This document shows positions 26,094 through 35,319 of a stretch of 64,000 nucleotides of DNA, one piece after another. The DNA is taken from assembly GCA_000701725.1 (NCBI GenBank), contig JNJQ01000009.1:30002-94001 (forward strand), in the 5' to 3' direction. The position numbers and the translations under genes were made by a program. The DNA comes from Erysipelotrichaceae bacterium NK3D112. GTDB taxonomy: Bacteria > Bacillota_I > Bacilli_A > Erysipelotrichales > Erysipelotrichaceae. The notes beneath the pieces are model-generated. The model was not told the DNA's origin. It searched no databases and saw nothing but the letters and a program-made list of their open reading frames with translations. How positions within the stretch are numbered: position 1 is the first letter of the stretch; each line of letters opens with the position of its first letter.

Positions 26094-26948
26094 TTATTCG
26101 TTCCAGAGACCGTTGGGTTTCAGGTACTTTTCGATCAGGTAGATGCCTGCGCCGCCTGCGAAGCAGTCCTGTTCGGTAACGTCATCGGCGATTGCCTTGG
26201 TTCCGTCTGAACCGTTGGCCAGACATACGCCCCAGCCGGCAGCTGTGAGCAGCGGATTGTCGTTTTCATTGTCGCCGAAGGCAATGACTTCATCCATGCT
26301 GATATTGTTTGCGGCTGCGATCTTTGCCAGACCTGTGCCTTTGGTTACGTTTTTGTCCATGACCTCAACCGTTCCGGGGAAGGTGCTGATGATCTGGAAA
26401 CGGTCGCCGTAAACCGGTGTGAATTTTTCACGGATCAGCTTTTCCACATCCGGGGTTGTTCTGAAGAGAATCTTGTAGCAGGGTTTGGAGCAGAAGCCTT
26501 CGATATCGCCTGTGAAGTCATCAAACTTCCATCCGCGACGCTTCATCGAGGCGAACAGTTCACCCTTGATGTTCATGGCCGCGTGGTTGCCGCCGCCTTC
26601 GACATTGACGGAAACCTCATACTCATCCACGATCGGTTTCATGAAATAGAGGATTTCCTTCATGGTGTCCATGCTCATGAGGTCCATGTTCCATACATTG
26701 CCATGGAATCTGTCCCATAACATGCCGCCGTTCATACCGATCAGAAAGTCCATCGGATAAGAGAGACCCCATTCCGCTCCCTGATTGTAAAGCCTGTCAT
26801 TGAGCTCGCGTCCTGTCGCAAGTCCGATCAGCACGCCGTTTTCATGCATGGCGTCAAATGCTTTTTTTGTGATTTCCGGAAGATCTCCGCCTTTTGCGGT
26901 CAGTGTCATATCAATATCTGCCGCGATTGCCTTAATTTTCTTGATCAT
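26094..26948 (-). CDS. HAD-superfamily phosphatase, Cof type (paralogue)
   Basis: This 284-residue protein is paralogous to the gene at 23436: both share IGMNGG-LWDRFH and the TMKEI region. HAD motif I reads DIDMTLT, with Met in place of the usual Gly. Both aspartates are intact, and the last motif AFGDNENDNPLL is canonical, so it should be an active phosphatase. The substrate is unknown. Confidence 0.87.
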   Translation of the reverse strand: MIKKIKAIAADIDMTLTAKGGDLPEITKKAFDAMHENGVLIGLATGRELNDRLYNQGAEWGLSYPMDFLIGMNGGMLWDRFHGNVWNMDLMSMDTMKEILYFMKPIVDEYEVSVNVEGGGNHAAMNIKGELFASMKRRGWKFDDFTGDIEGFCSKPCYKILFRTTPDVEKLIREKFTPVYGDRFQIISTFPGTVEVMDKNVTKGTGLAKIAAANNISMDEVIAFGDNENDNPLLTAAGWGVCLANGSDGTKAIADDVTEQDCFAGGAGIYLIEKYLKPNGLWNE

Positions 26949-27080
26949 ATTTATTATCTCTCCGCATTCTGTATACTAATGAAATTCTGGTAATTTGCAA
27001 TACATAAGGACAATAAAAGCAGAATTTTCCATATCTCGGAAGATTCTGCCATGCATACTCAAACTGTGCGTGAAACGGGC

Positions 27081-27554
27081 TCAGAACTGTGCCCAGGCTT
27101 TCAGCTGTTCATCGCTGACACTGGCCGCGAAACGCTTTGCGCCGGATACTTTCACACCGGTGATCGCTTCGATTCTTTCGCCTGCCTCAGTGCCGATATC
27201 GCTGGAGCCGCTGGTTGCGAAGAGAACGATTTTCTTTCCGCTGAAATCATAGGCGGCCGCAAATGTGTCGATGATGGAAGGCTCTCTGTACCACCATACC
27301 GGATAGCCGATGTAAACAACATCCGCATCCGCTACCGGCGCGTCATTGTCCGCGAGTGCCGGACGGCAGTCTTTGTCTGCCATTTCCACACTGCTTCTGG
27401 AAGCCTTTGTTGTCCAGTCGAGATCCGCTTTTGTATACGGAGTTTCAGGCTTGATCTGATAGAGTGTTCCGCCTGTGAGTGAAGCGATGCGCTTTGCAAG
27501 TTTTTCCGTGACGCCTGCACCGCTCGCTGTGAAATAAGCAACCAATACTGACAT
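27081..27554 (-). CDS. Flavodoxin
   Basis: This 157-residue FMN-binding electron carrier begins SVLVAYFTASGAGVTEKLAKRI. The phosphate-binding loop has TASGAGVTEKLA in place of the more usual T-x-T-G-N-T. Downstream are IGYPVWWYREPSIIDTF and FATSGSSDIG, typical of the flavodoxin-4 group found in many Firmicutes. AGGAG lies upstream of the start. It is a single-gene unit and could serve ferredoxin-type roles under iron limitation. Confidence 0.9.
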   Translation of the reverse strand: MSVLVAYFTASGAGVTEKLAKRIASLTGGTLYQIKPETPYTKADLDWTTKASRSSVEMADKDCRPALADNDAPVADADVVYIGYPVWWYREPSIIDTFAAAYDFSGKKIVLFATSGSSDIGTEAGERIEAITGVKVSGAKRFAASVSDEQLKAWAQF

Positions 27555-27635
27555 TTTTTCTCCTTTTCTGACTCTTCTATTTTAGTGTATCTGTCCTGAC
27601 CGGGGCGGTTTATGCCCCGATGATCTGTGAAATGA

Positions 27636-29435
27636 TTATTTCTGTTCCCAGCGCTTTTTCAGCAGGAAGGCGGCATCTTTGGGCTGACGGTTTCTGGTGA
27701 AGATGCCTTTTTTATTTCCGTTAAGCCGCATGATTCCTTCCGTGGTCTGGAAATCGGCGAAGTTCCATACGAGTTCGCCCTGCACAAAATCATAATCATC
27801 CATGACTCTGAAATTCATTTCATAATACTCATTCTGATATTCCTGGCTCCACATGACGGAGGGCAGTTTGTGTTCAGCGGCATATGTGTCCGCACCGAAC
27901 TCGGTGAAAATCAGCGGCTTGTCTTTGCATATAAGTGCCCATTGATCCATCTCTTTGCGGAAAGCCATCTCAGCCTCAGGCAGATCGGGACCGCCCATGA
28001 TATACCAGCCATAGTAGCGGTTGAGGGCGACAATGTCGCAAAGCTCTGCGCAGGTATCCTTGCCCGGTGTGCTGTTGACAAGCAGCGCGCCAGTCAGCGG
28101 ACGCTTCTGCGGATCCAGTTCTCTTGCGAAATCAAAGAGTGGCTTGAAATAATCATGCGCCTCCTTGTAAGTGGTTTCGGGCTCATTGAAAATGGAGAAT
28201 GCGATAACGGAAGGATGATTCTTATCACGTATGATCATCTCCTCCAGTGCGTTTCTGTGATTTGCCTGCAGCTGAGGAACGGTATCAGCCGTGAAGAAAC
28301 GGGTGTCTTTTCCGCCTGCGCCGGCTGCCGCAAAGTTCATGAGTGAGCGCATCATGCCGACAGCGGGAACCTCGTCAATGATCAGGAAGCCTTCCTCATC
28401 CGCCATCTGATACCAATGTTCATCATAAGGATAATGGGAGGTGCGGAAACAGTTGGCATTGGTCCATTTCATCAGTTCGAAATCACGCTTTGCCAAAGCC
28501 GGAATAAACTGTCTGCCGACCACTTCGAAATCCTCATGTCTGCCATATCCTTTGAGATAGATTTCCTTACCGTTGAGCAGAATCTTGTTTCCTTTTACTT
28601 CAACGGTGCGGATGCCGATCTTTGCCGGGTATTTGTCAATGTTGTTTCCGGCCTCATCCACAATGCGGAATACGAGCGAATACAGATACGCATCTCTGAC
28701 CTCCCAGAGACGGGCATTTTGGACATGAAGCACACCGCTTTTTCCTTCACACAATGCGACTTTCTGGCCGTCCCTGTCAAACAGTTCCGCAATGACCGGA
28801 TGTTCACCGTCCGTGTATACGCGGTAAGTAATGTCAGCGTCATTGTTTTCCAAAGTGAAAGATGTGTCATAGTCACGGATGGATTCTTTTGGAATCCGCA
28901 TCAGATGAACACTTCTCTGAATACCGGAATAATTATAGAAATCAAAATACGGAGCCGCGGTTTTTCTGCCGTCCATATGAGTCTTCACACTTCCGCAGGG
29001 GATGGATGTCTCATTCAGTTCATTGTTGACTCTGACACTGAGCAGGTTTCTGGCACCGTAATTGACAAGATCTGAAATATCCAGCGCGAACGGTGTGAAT
29101 CCGCCTTCATGGCTGCCTGCCTTTACACCGTTGATATATACATCTGCACGGTGCGTGACGCCGGAGAATCTCAGAATCACTCTTGTTGAGCGGTCCTCAT
29201 CCAGGAAGAACTTTGTTTCATACCAGAAGTCGCCGCAGTATTCACGCTTTTCCTTTTCGGTAAAGAGATCCGCAAAACTGGCAGGCACTGGCATGGAAAA
29301 AGCATCGGGAAGACCGTTCTGCCATTCATTTTTTTCACCGAGAACTTCCGGATCAAACCGCATCTTCCACATTCCGTCAAGCAACGTGTAATCTCTGGCG
29401 TCATTGCGCACAGGATAAAGTAATGATTGTTCCAT
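27636..29435 (-). CDS. uidA: Beta-glucuronidase, glycoside hydrolase family 2
   Basis: This 599-residue enzyme releases glucuronate from glucuronides. It begins MEQSLLYPVRN; GAGGTG lies 6 bases before this ATG, which I prefer over an in-frame ATG 57 bases upstream. It has the GH2 jelly-roll and immunoglobulin-like domains, then the TIM barrel. The acid/base Glu418 is in SIFNEPETTY, the nucleophile Glu512 in IFTEFGADTYA, and HYPYDEHWYQMADEEGF is present. No secretion signal. It supplies UxaC with glucuronate, linking it to the hexuronate locus. A microbiota-type glucuronidase is implied. Confidence 0.93.
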   Translation of the reverse strand: MEQSLLYPVRNDARDYTLLDGMWKMRFDPEVLGEKNEWQNGLPDAFSMPVPASFADLFTEKEKREYCGDFWYETKFFLDEDRSTRVILRFSGVTHRADVYINGVKAGSHEGGFTPFALDISDLVNYGARNLLSVRVNNELNETSIPCGSVKTHMDGRKTAAPYFDFYNYSGIQRSVHLMRIPKESIRDYDTSFTLENNDADITYRVYTDGEHPVIAELFDRDGQKVALCEGKSGVLHVQNARLWEVRDAYLYSLVFRIVDEAGNNIDKYPAKIGIRTVEVKGNKILLNGKEIYLKGYGRHEDFEVVGRQFIPALAKRDFELMKWTNANCFRTSHYPYDEHWYQMADEEGFLIIDEVPAVGMMRSLMNFAAAGAGGKDTRFFTADTVPQLQANHRNALEEMIIRDKNHPSVIAFSIFNEPETTYKEAHDYFKPLFDFARELDPQKRPLTGALLVNSTPGKDTCAELCDIVALNRYYGWYIMGGPDLPEAEMAFRKEMDQWALICKDKPLIFTEFGADTYAAEHKLPSVMWSQEYQNEYYEMNFRVMDDYDFVQGELVWNFADFQTTEGIMRLNGNKKGIFTRNRQPKDAAFLLKKRWEQK

Positions 29436-29462
29436 TATGTTCACCTCGATTATCTTCTTCAA

Positions 29463-29485
29463 TGATACATGACAATCATGTGTCA
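29463..29485. promoter_or_regulatory. Inverted-repeat operator upstream of uidA
   Basis: TGATACATGA and TCATGTGTCA form a 10-base inverted repeat (9 of 10 paired) with a CAA spacer, about 28 bases upstream of the uidA start. Its spacing suits a dimeric repressor such as a GntR- or TetR-family protein. The regulator is not identified. Confidence 0.5.
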
Positions 29486-29563
29486 GGTGCACGTCTTTTG
29501 AAGTTCAGGTGAATTAATCCACTTTCTCTTTCGGCATTGATTTCAGATACAGCCGGAATGCAT

Positions 29564-29606
29564 GAAAAAAGAGAGGCACATTATGCATAGAACATGTGCT
29601 TCTCTG
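29564..29606 (-). terminator. Terminator of the sodium:alanine symporter gene
   Basis: Read on the reverse strand, AGAAGCACAT pairs with ATGTGCCTCT (one mismatch) around a 12-base loop and is followed by CTTTTTT. Confidence 0.8.
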
Positions 29607-29616
29607 TGTGTTTCAA

Positions 29617-31122
29617 TCAGTTGTCAATGCCGCCGTTGGCCATCAGCTCCGCTTCCTGCACTTCCTGGATTTCGGGAATCAGCGAGAGCATCGGTCTTTC
29701 ATTTTTGCCATGGAGAACACGGTCAACATAGTTCTTCGTGCACGCCCGTACCTGAGGTGAGAGGATCACCACACCGATCAGGTTCGGCAGCATCATCAGA
29801 CCGTTGAATGTATCCGAGATATCCCAGGCAAGCTGCGCCTCAAGAACCGAACCGGCCAGAACGATCACGGCGAAGATCACGCGGTAAACCATAACCGCCT
29901 TTGTGCCGAAGAGATATTCAAAGGCTTTGGAACCGTAATGACTCCAGCCAAGCACGGTGGAGTAGGCGAATAAGAGAATCGCCACAGCCACAAACATCGC
30001 GCCGATCCGTCCGAACTGGTTGGAGAATGCCCATGAGACCAGGGAAGAGGAGCCGACCGCTTCCGCCTCTGCCGTTAACATGCCTGTTTTCAGATCAACC
30101 GCGCCGCTGGTGAGAATGACAAGCGAAGTCAGGGTGCAGACCACAACCGTGTCCGCGAAGACTTCGAAGATACCCCACATGCCCTGTCTGACCGGCTCCT
30201 TGACGTTGGAGCTGGAATGGACCATGACGGAGGAACCAAGACCTGCCTCATTGGAGAAGACACCGCGCTTCATACCCATTTTCATGGCTGACGCAATGCC
30301 TGCGCCGACGATGCCGCCGCCGACCGATTTCATCGCGAAAGCGCCTTTGAAGATGGAAACAAGCGCTGAAGGGATCACGTTGATATGCATGATCACGATG
30401 ATCAGTGCTCCGGCAAGATAAAGGATAACCATAAACGGAACAAGTCTTTCCGTGAATGCCGCGACTCTTTTCAGACCGCCGACAATGACCGCACCGACCG
30501 CAAAGAACAGGAAGATGCCGGTGACAATCTTGGGCACGCCGAATGCGGTGTTAACGTTGGATACCATCGAGTTGACCTGGCTCATATTGCCGATGCCGAA
30601 GGAGGCGATGACACAGAAGATGGAGAACAGCAGTGCAAGCGCTGCACCGATTGTCTTCATGCCCGGCTTTGCGCCAAGACCGTCCTTGAGATAATACATG
30701 GCGCCGCCGCACCACTCACCATCGGAGTTCTTTCTGCGGTAAAGGATACCGAGGACGTTTTCAGAGTAGTTTGTCATCATTCCGAAGAATGCGATCAGGA
30801 TCATCCAGAATACCGCGCCGGGTCCACCGACGGCGATCGCGCCTGCCACGCCGACGATATTGCCGGTGCCGACTGTTGCGGCAAGGGCAGTGCATAATGA
30901 CTGGAACTGGGAAATCGTCCTGTCACCTGTATGCTTGGTAATATGTTCTTCTTTGAAGATGGCGCCGATGGTCTGTTTCCACCAGTGACTGAAATGCGTG
31001 ATCTGGAACCATCCGGTCAGACATGTCATCAAAACACCGGTAAAGCCCAGCAATGCCAGTGCCGGCCATCCCCATATCTGAGAATTGAGCGCATCATTGA
31101 TCGCTGTAATTGTCTCAATCAT
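29617..31122 (-). CDS. Alanine/glycine:cation symporter (AGCS family)
   Basis: This 501-residue transporter has about eleven hydrophobic helices. AGCS signatures include ALAATVGTGNIVGVAGAI, GGPGAVFWMILIAFFGMMT, YYLKDGLG and MKRGVFSNEAGLGSSVMVH. It should import alanine or glycine with Na+ or H+. I place the start at MIETITAIND, preceded by AGGGGGAAG, rather than 33 bases upstream. No glycine riboswitch is visible in its short leader. Confidence 0.92.
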   Translation of the reverse strand: MIETITAINDALNSQIWGWPALALLGFTGVLMTCLTGWFQITHFSHWWKQTIGAIFKEEHITKHTGDRTISQFQSLCTALAATVGTGNIVGVAGAIAVGGPGAVFWMILIAFFGMMTNYSENVLGILYRRKNSDGEWCGGAMYYLKDGLGAKPGMKTIGAALALLFSIFCVIASFGIGNMSQVNSMVSNVNTAFGVPKIVTGIFLFFAVGAVIVGGLKRVAAFTERLVPFMVILYLAGALIIVIMHINVIPSALVSIFKGAFAMKSVGGGIVGAGIASAMKMGMKRGVFSNEAGLGSSVMVHSSSNVKEPVRQGMWGIFEVFADTVVVCTLTSLVILTSGAVDLKTGMLTAEAEAVGSSSLVSWAFSNQFGRIGAMFVAVAILLFAYSTVLGWSHYGSKAFEYLFGTKAVMVYRVIFAVIVLAGSVLEAQLAWDISDTFNGLMMLPNLIGVVILSPQVRACTKNYVDRVLHGKNERPMLSLIPEIQEVQEAELMANGGIDN

Positions 31123-31243
31123 AAGAATCTTCCCCCTGCGGTGTGAAAACACCATGGGAACATTATAATGATAAACTGTTACACATTTCCACAGAAAATT
31201 TCACAGAAATTTCTGAAACAATTTACATTTTTAGCGTATAACG

Positions 31244-31270
31244 TAAAAAAACACCGGATGAGCGGTGTCT
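31244..31270 (-). terminator. Terminator of the 102-residue protein gene
   Basis: ACACCG and CGGTGT form a six-base stem with a short loop. On the reverse strand they are followed by seven T residues. Confidence 0.75.
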
Positions 31271-31288
31271 CAGACTGTTCAATATGAA

Positions 31289-31597
31289 TTATTTGCAGAA
31301 GAATCCGGGCCTGGTCGCTTTGTATTCCGGATCGCCTTCCTTGTAAACGGGACCGTTTTCGAAGAACTGTCCGTCTACCAGCACTCTGTACATGATGATA
31401 TCTCCATAGGGGATGGAACGGATCATCCGCTTGGTCAGCCGGACCACCTGATTGCCATCCATCTCCGTATCGACATTAAACTGCATCTCAATGGCACCGA
31501 TCATGCCGAGATAGGTGTATTTCATACTGGTTTCCTTTTCCAGACGCTCGCGGATCTGATCGCGCAGAATCGGGGCGGATACGTTAATGGTTACCAT
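31289..31597 (-). CDS. Hypothetical 102-residue protein
   Basis: This is a compact soluble protein beginning MVTINVSAPILRDQIRERLE, with AGGAGG before the start. The predicted pattern is mixed alpha/beta, with a late acidic/aromatic segment (DGQFFENGPVYKEGD). I recognise no family. It has its own terminator and is divergent from the Gfo/Idh/MocA fusion gene. Confidence 0.7.
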   Translation of the reverse strand: MVTINVSAPILRDQIRERLEKETSMKYTYLGMIGAIEMQFNVDTEMDGNQVVRLTKRMIRSIPYGDIIMYRVLVDGQFFENGPVYKEGDPEYKATRPGFFCK

Positions 31598-31736
31598 TCA
31601 GGCCTCCTTATGCAGAAACTGACTGCCGAAAGCTATTCAATCACAGCCTGCCCGCAAAGAAAAGGAAAATGCATGCAAATTGCCCAAGATCAGCGCATTC
31701 AATGATAAGATGATTTTGTGCAACAGGGGGAGTCTT

Positions 31737-33179
31737 ATGATACGTTGGGGAATCATCGGGGCCGGCAATATCGCGCACCGCTTCGCAAAAAGTCTTGAAA
31801 ATGAACAGGACAGTGTTCTGTATGCCATCAGCGGCCGCAATGCGGAAAAGCTGAGCGCATTCGCAAAGGAGTTTCCGTGCGAAAAGCAATATGTCGGACA
31901 TGATCTTCTGCTCAATGATGAAAATGTGGACGCGGTCTATGTCGCCCTGCCGCATGTCATGCACGCAGAGTGGGCAATGAAAGCACTGCAGCACCATATT
32001 CCGGTACTCTGCGAAAAGCCGGCGGCGGTCAATGAGGAACAGACACGTGAAATCGCGGCGTGCGCGAAACAGAATGACACCCTGTTTATGGAAGCGATGA
32101 AGTCTCGTTTTGTACCGGCTTATGAAAAACTCAGGGAAGTGCTTCAAAGCGGTGAGATCGGAGAGATCGAACGGGTTGAGACAAGCATGTGCTTTGTGCT
32201 GCCCATGGAATATTTCGGTAAATCCTACCATACCAAACCAGAGGGCGGGGGAGCTCTGCTGGATGGAGGCATCTATTGCGCAAGCCTGATTGAGGATCTT
32301 CTCAAAGGGGATCCGGAATACATCCAGACTTATGCCTCTTATTACAAAGGGGTGGACCTGTATGCGCACAGCACAATGAAATTTGAAAACGGCATTGCCG
32401 CTCTGGAGGCGGGCTTTGACAGAAACGCGCCGAAAAACGCGCTGATCAAAGGCACAAAGGGATCCGTCACAGTTGTGGATCTGCACCGTCCGCAGACCCT
32501 GATCATATACACTGAGGAAGGGGAAAGAACAGAGACAGTGCCATATGAATATGATGACTTCTATTCCCAGATCCATCACTTTGTGCAGCTTGTGAAAGAG
32601 GGTAAGAATGAAAGCCCCTTGATGCCTTATGAGGCAATGATCCGCGAAGCACGGATTCTTGACGGCATCCGTGCCCAGTTCACGGAATATGATGAAAGTG
32701 ATCTCGCTGTGCTTGAGGCACAGGAGAAGGAGCTTTCAGCGGATTCATTCACCAACGCGGATGCGCTGGCGCTGGGCAATATCATCGCTCAAAAAGCGCT
32801 GGAATATGACCGTGGCGTCTCCATCCGGATTGACCGATGTGAAGATGATCTGACCATGTTCCTGTATATGATGGAAGGCAAGAATGAGCGCAACCTGAAA
32901 TACATGGACGGCAAGAAGAAATGCGTTTATGACACCGGCCATTCCAGTGCATGGGCATGGCTGAAAAACACCCTGACAAAGGAATACGCGGACTGGTATG
33001 GCGATGGCGTGCATGCGTTAAGCGGCGGTGCTTTCCCGTTATATGTCAACGGAGAAATGAAGGCGGTGATCCAGGTGTCGGGACTTCATGAAGGCAAGGA
33101 TCACGAACTGGTCGTCAGAAGCGTCAGCCAGTGGCTTGGCGAAAGACCGTATTCCCGTTTCACAAAAGTGCTTGGCTGA
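31737..33179 (+). CDS. Gfo/Idh/MocA oxidoreductase fused to a UPF0303/HbpS-like domain
   Basis: This is a 480-residue protein. Residues ~1-318 form a standard Gfo/Idh/MocA dehydrogenase: NAD(P) motif GIIGAGNIAHRF, ALPHVMHAEWAM, the catalytic-region CEKPAAVNEEQ, and GGGALLDGGIYCASLI. Residues ~320-480 resemble the haem-degrading/UPF0303 (PF03928) domain, with NADALALGNIIAQKAL, GHSSAWAWLK, HALSGGAFPLYV and VIQVSGLHEGKDHELVV. AGGGGGAG precedes the ATG at 31737. The N-terminal part likely oxidises or reduces a sugar or trans-dihydrodiol. The role of the C-terminal domain is unknown. Confidence 0.87.
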   Translation: MIRWGIIGAGNIAHRFAKSLENEQDSVLYAISGRNAEKLSAFAKEFPCEKQYVGHDLLLNDENVDAVYVALPHVMHAEWAMKALQHHIPVLCEKPAAVNEEQTREIAACAKQNDTLFMEAMKSRFVPAYEKLREVLQSGEIGEIERVETSMCFVLPMEYFGKSYHTKPEGGGALLDGGIYCASLIEDLLKGDPEYIQTYASYYKGVDLYAHSTMKFENGIAALEAGFDRNAPKNALIKGTKGSVTVVDLHRPQTLIIYTEEGERTETVPYEYDDFYSQIHHFVQLVKEGKNESPLMPYEAMIREARILDGIRAQFTEYDESDLAVLEAQEKELSADSFTNADALALGNIIAQKALEYDRGVSIRIDRCEDDLTMFLYMMEGKNERNLKYMDGKKKCVYDTGHSSAWAWLKNTLTKEYADWYGDGVHALSGGAFPLYVNGEMKAVIQVSGLHEGKDHELVVRSVSQWLGERPYSRFTKVLG

Positions 33180-33200
33180 GTAAAAAAACATCAGAAAAAT

Positions 33201-33232
33201 AAGAAGACTGGATCGCGTGATCCGGTCTTCTT
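33201..33232. terminator. Bidirectional terminator
   Basis: AAGAAGACTGGATC and GATCCGGTCTTCTT form a 14-base stem (one G-T pair) with a GCGT loop. It lies between convergent genes. Confidence 0.88.
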
Positions 33233-33245
33233 GGCTATAAAGGGT

Positions 33246-33743
33246 TCAGTTTTTTCTGACCAGTGAAAACCAGTCGGTATCCTCGAATTCCGGGAAGACT
33301 TCGGTCACTGCCGAGAAACCTTCCGCGGTGGAGGGAATTTCGAGTTTATCCTTTTCATATTCATGAAGGCTGATCAGGGTCGGATGGTCTTTGAGCAGAT
33401 CCCGGATTTTCTTCTCATCCGGACATAAGAGCACGCATTCCACAGGCGTATCAGTGACTTCTCTGACCGCGTTGAGGAAGAAGGTGCGGGCCTTTTTGCT
33501 GAGCAGTTGGGCCTCAAGGACCACGGTGTCATTATCAGATGCTTTTCTGATCGTGTTCATCAGAGCCTCGCGGCAGTAGAAATATGCGTTTTTAGCGATC
33601 TCCTCGAGTTCTTCATTGGTTTCCGCTGCATCTGCCGACTTTTTAAAAACATTGATATTCACGACTCTGGCGTCTTTGTGTTCTTTGCGGATATAGATGC
33701 TTTTTCCGGAAAAGGACGGGCCTGTGACAAATAAGATCTTCAT
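33246..33743 (-). CDS. P-loop kinase/ATPase, small
   Basis: This 165-residue protein starts MKILFVTGPSFSGKSIYIRKE with a Walker A GPSFSGKS. It then has VVLEAQLLSKKARTFFLNAV and ECVLLCPDEKKIRDLL, typical of zeta-toxin/polynucleotide-kinase-like P-loop folds. The substrate is unknown. It is the last gene of a reverse-strand operon with the metallophosphoesterase (19 bases away) and the PTS IIB-like gene. Confidence 0.78.
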   Translation of the reverse strand: MKILFVTGPSFSGKSIYIRKEHKDARVVNINVFKKSADAAETNEELEEIAKNAYFYCREALMNTIRKASDNDTVVLEAQLLSKKARTFFLNAVREVTDTPVECVLLCPDEKKIRDLLKDHPTLISLHEYEKDKLEIPSTAEGFSAVTEVFPEFEDTDWFSLVRKN

Positions 33744-33762
33744 ATATTCCTCCTGATTGAAT

Positions 33763-34698
33763 TTATGCGATCAGACTCTTTTCAATAATATCTGTTTCCC
33801 CGACACGGACCGGTTTCTTCTGTTCCGTGTCATACATGATGATGTCATAGTACGGCTGATCATGTTTGAACATCGGCCCCCATGGATGAACTTCTTTGAT
33901 GGTGCCGAGCTTATGCTCATTCTGCCAATGGAAGAGCACCGCCTCGCCGCGTCTGAATTTGGGAACGCCGAGCATGGTTGCGGAGCCCATGATGGTTGAG
34001 CCGATCGGGATGATCCGCGAGAACACAACCGATATGCCCGGCACAACGTCGATATTGATGTGATAATGTCCGCTGTACCAGTGCTTGTATTTGATTGTGC
34101 TGTTGATCTGTTCCAGATATTCGGTCATTGCGTCAGCCGGGAATTCTCCCCGCTTGACGATGTCCTGGCAGGTAGTCGGCAGACAGTGGGTGATGATATA
34201 GTCCACCTGATTGCCGTGCTGTTTCAGGTTCTCAAGACCGTGATCCATCTCTTCACGGCTGGGGATCTCTTCAGGCCACCAGCTCTTTCCCTGCACGATT
34301 TCCGTGTCACCTTTGAGCGGACCGCGGTCGTGGGAGGAGGCACCGCCCATGACGAAGACGGAACTTCCTTCGATATCAAAGATTTCACCGCGCATCAGAT
34401 GCATGACCTTATCCCTGATCACATGAACCTTTCCGCCATGCCATTCTTTTTCGGGATAGCCGTAAAGACGGGGGAAACATTCATGGTTGCCATCCGCAAA
34501 CAGGGTGGTCCACGGCCGCTCATTCAGCCAGTCCAGCCATTTTTTCTCCTTGCGGATTTCTCTTTTGTAATTCCAGATCAGACCGAAATCACCGCAGATG
34601 ATCAGATAATCGTTTTCCGTCATTGCGTCGGTGACCTGGTTTTCCAGCAGCTTGCGGATATCAATGCTGCCGTGGGTATCACCGGTAACGTAAATCAT
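33763..34698 (-). CDS. Calcineurin-like metallophosphoesterase
   Basis: This 311-residue phosphoesterase carries the metal-ligand motifs GDTHGS (residues ~6-11), GDFGLIW, DGNHECF and the late YSGHYHINIDV. A C-terminal ~60-residue tail (from EVHPWGPMFKHDQPYYD) lies beyond the catalytic core. The substrate could be a nucleotide, RNA end or phosphoprotein. It sits between a P-loop kinase and a IIB-like protein, both within 20 bases. Confidence 0.87.
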   Translation of the reverse strand: MIYVTGDTHGSIDIRKLLENQVTDAMTENDYLIICGDFGLIWNYKREIRKEKKWLDWLNERPWTTLFADGNHECFPRLYGYPEKEWHGGKVHVIRDKVMHLMRGEIFDIEGSSVFVMGGASSHDRGPLKGDTEIVQGKSWWPEEIPSREEMDHGLENLKQHGNQVDYIITHCLPTTCQDIVKRGEFPADAMTEYLEQINSTIKYKHWYSGHYHINIDVVPGISVVFSRIIPIGSTIMGSATMLGVPKFRRGEAVLFHWQNEHKLGTIKEVHPWGPMFKHDQPYYDIIMYDTEQKKPVRVGETDIIEKSLIA

Positions 34699-34713
34699 AA
34701 TGGTTTATCCCGG

Positions 34714-35121
34714 TCACTTTTTCTGACCTGCCAGCCATTTGCGGTGGGAGACAAGCCTTGACACATACTGGAATCGTTCTTCGCCTTCAAAACAGATCAG
34801 ACCGCCTTTTCCGTTTGCCAGAGCAAGCAGGTCCTCGGCGTCCTCAAGGAAATCCCGGGCACTCGGCTTGATGACGACTTTGAAGGGAATGATGTAAATC
34901 GGAATACTGTATTCACGTGTGTCAGACTGCACCTGGGGATGGATGTGCGGCAGTGCCATGGCGATATCCACCTCGGACTGTCTGTCATACAGCTGATAGA
35001 AAGGGATGAATTTAAACTGTACTTCGCCCTGGAGATTTTCTTTGATAGTTGCTTCGGCAAGGTGTCTGGAAAGGAATCCCGAAGCGAAACCCTCACCGCA
35101 GCAGATTGCAATTCTGATCAT
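34714..35121 (-). CDS. PTS IIB-like small protein
   Basis: This 135-residue protein starts MIRIAICCGEGFASGFLSRHL. The CCGEGFAS loop after the first strand matches the phosphocysteine loop of lactose/cellobiose-type PTS IIB proteins. No IIA, IIC or HPr gene is adjacent. It may be a stand-alone phospho-relay or sensor subunit, or feed a IIC encoded elsewhere. It is the first gene of a three-gene operon with the phosphoesterase and P-loop kinase. Confidence 0.7.
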   Translation of the reverse strand: MIRIAICCGEGFASGFLSRHLAEATIKENLQGEVQFKFIPFYQLYDRQSEVDIAMALPHIHPQVQSDTREYSIPIYIIPFKVVIKPSARDFLEDAEDLLALANGKGGLICFEGEERFQYVSRLVSHRKWLAGQKK

Positions 35122-35319
35122 GGAAACACCTCTTTCACTTCCTTTATATTTTATGCATTTTCAGCGCGAAATAACATATGTAATACGTATTTTGCCAAAC
35201 CCGGGCAAATCATTAAGATTGAAAAATTCAGATTCTGCAATTCTTAAAAACCAGTGTTTTATGCATTACATGCAATTTTTCCGATATAATGAAATCAATA
35301 TTAAACAGGGAGGTTCATC

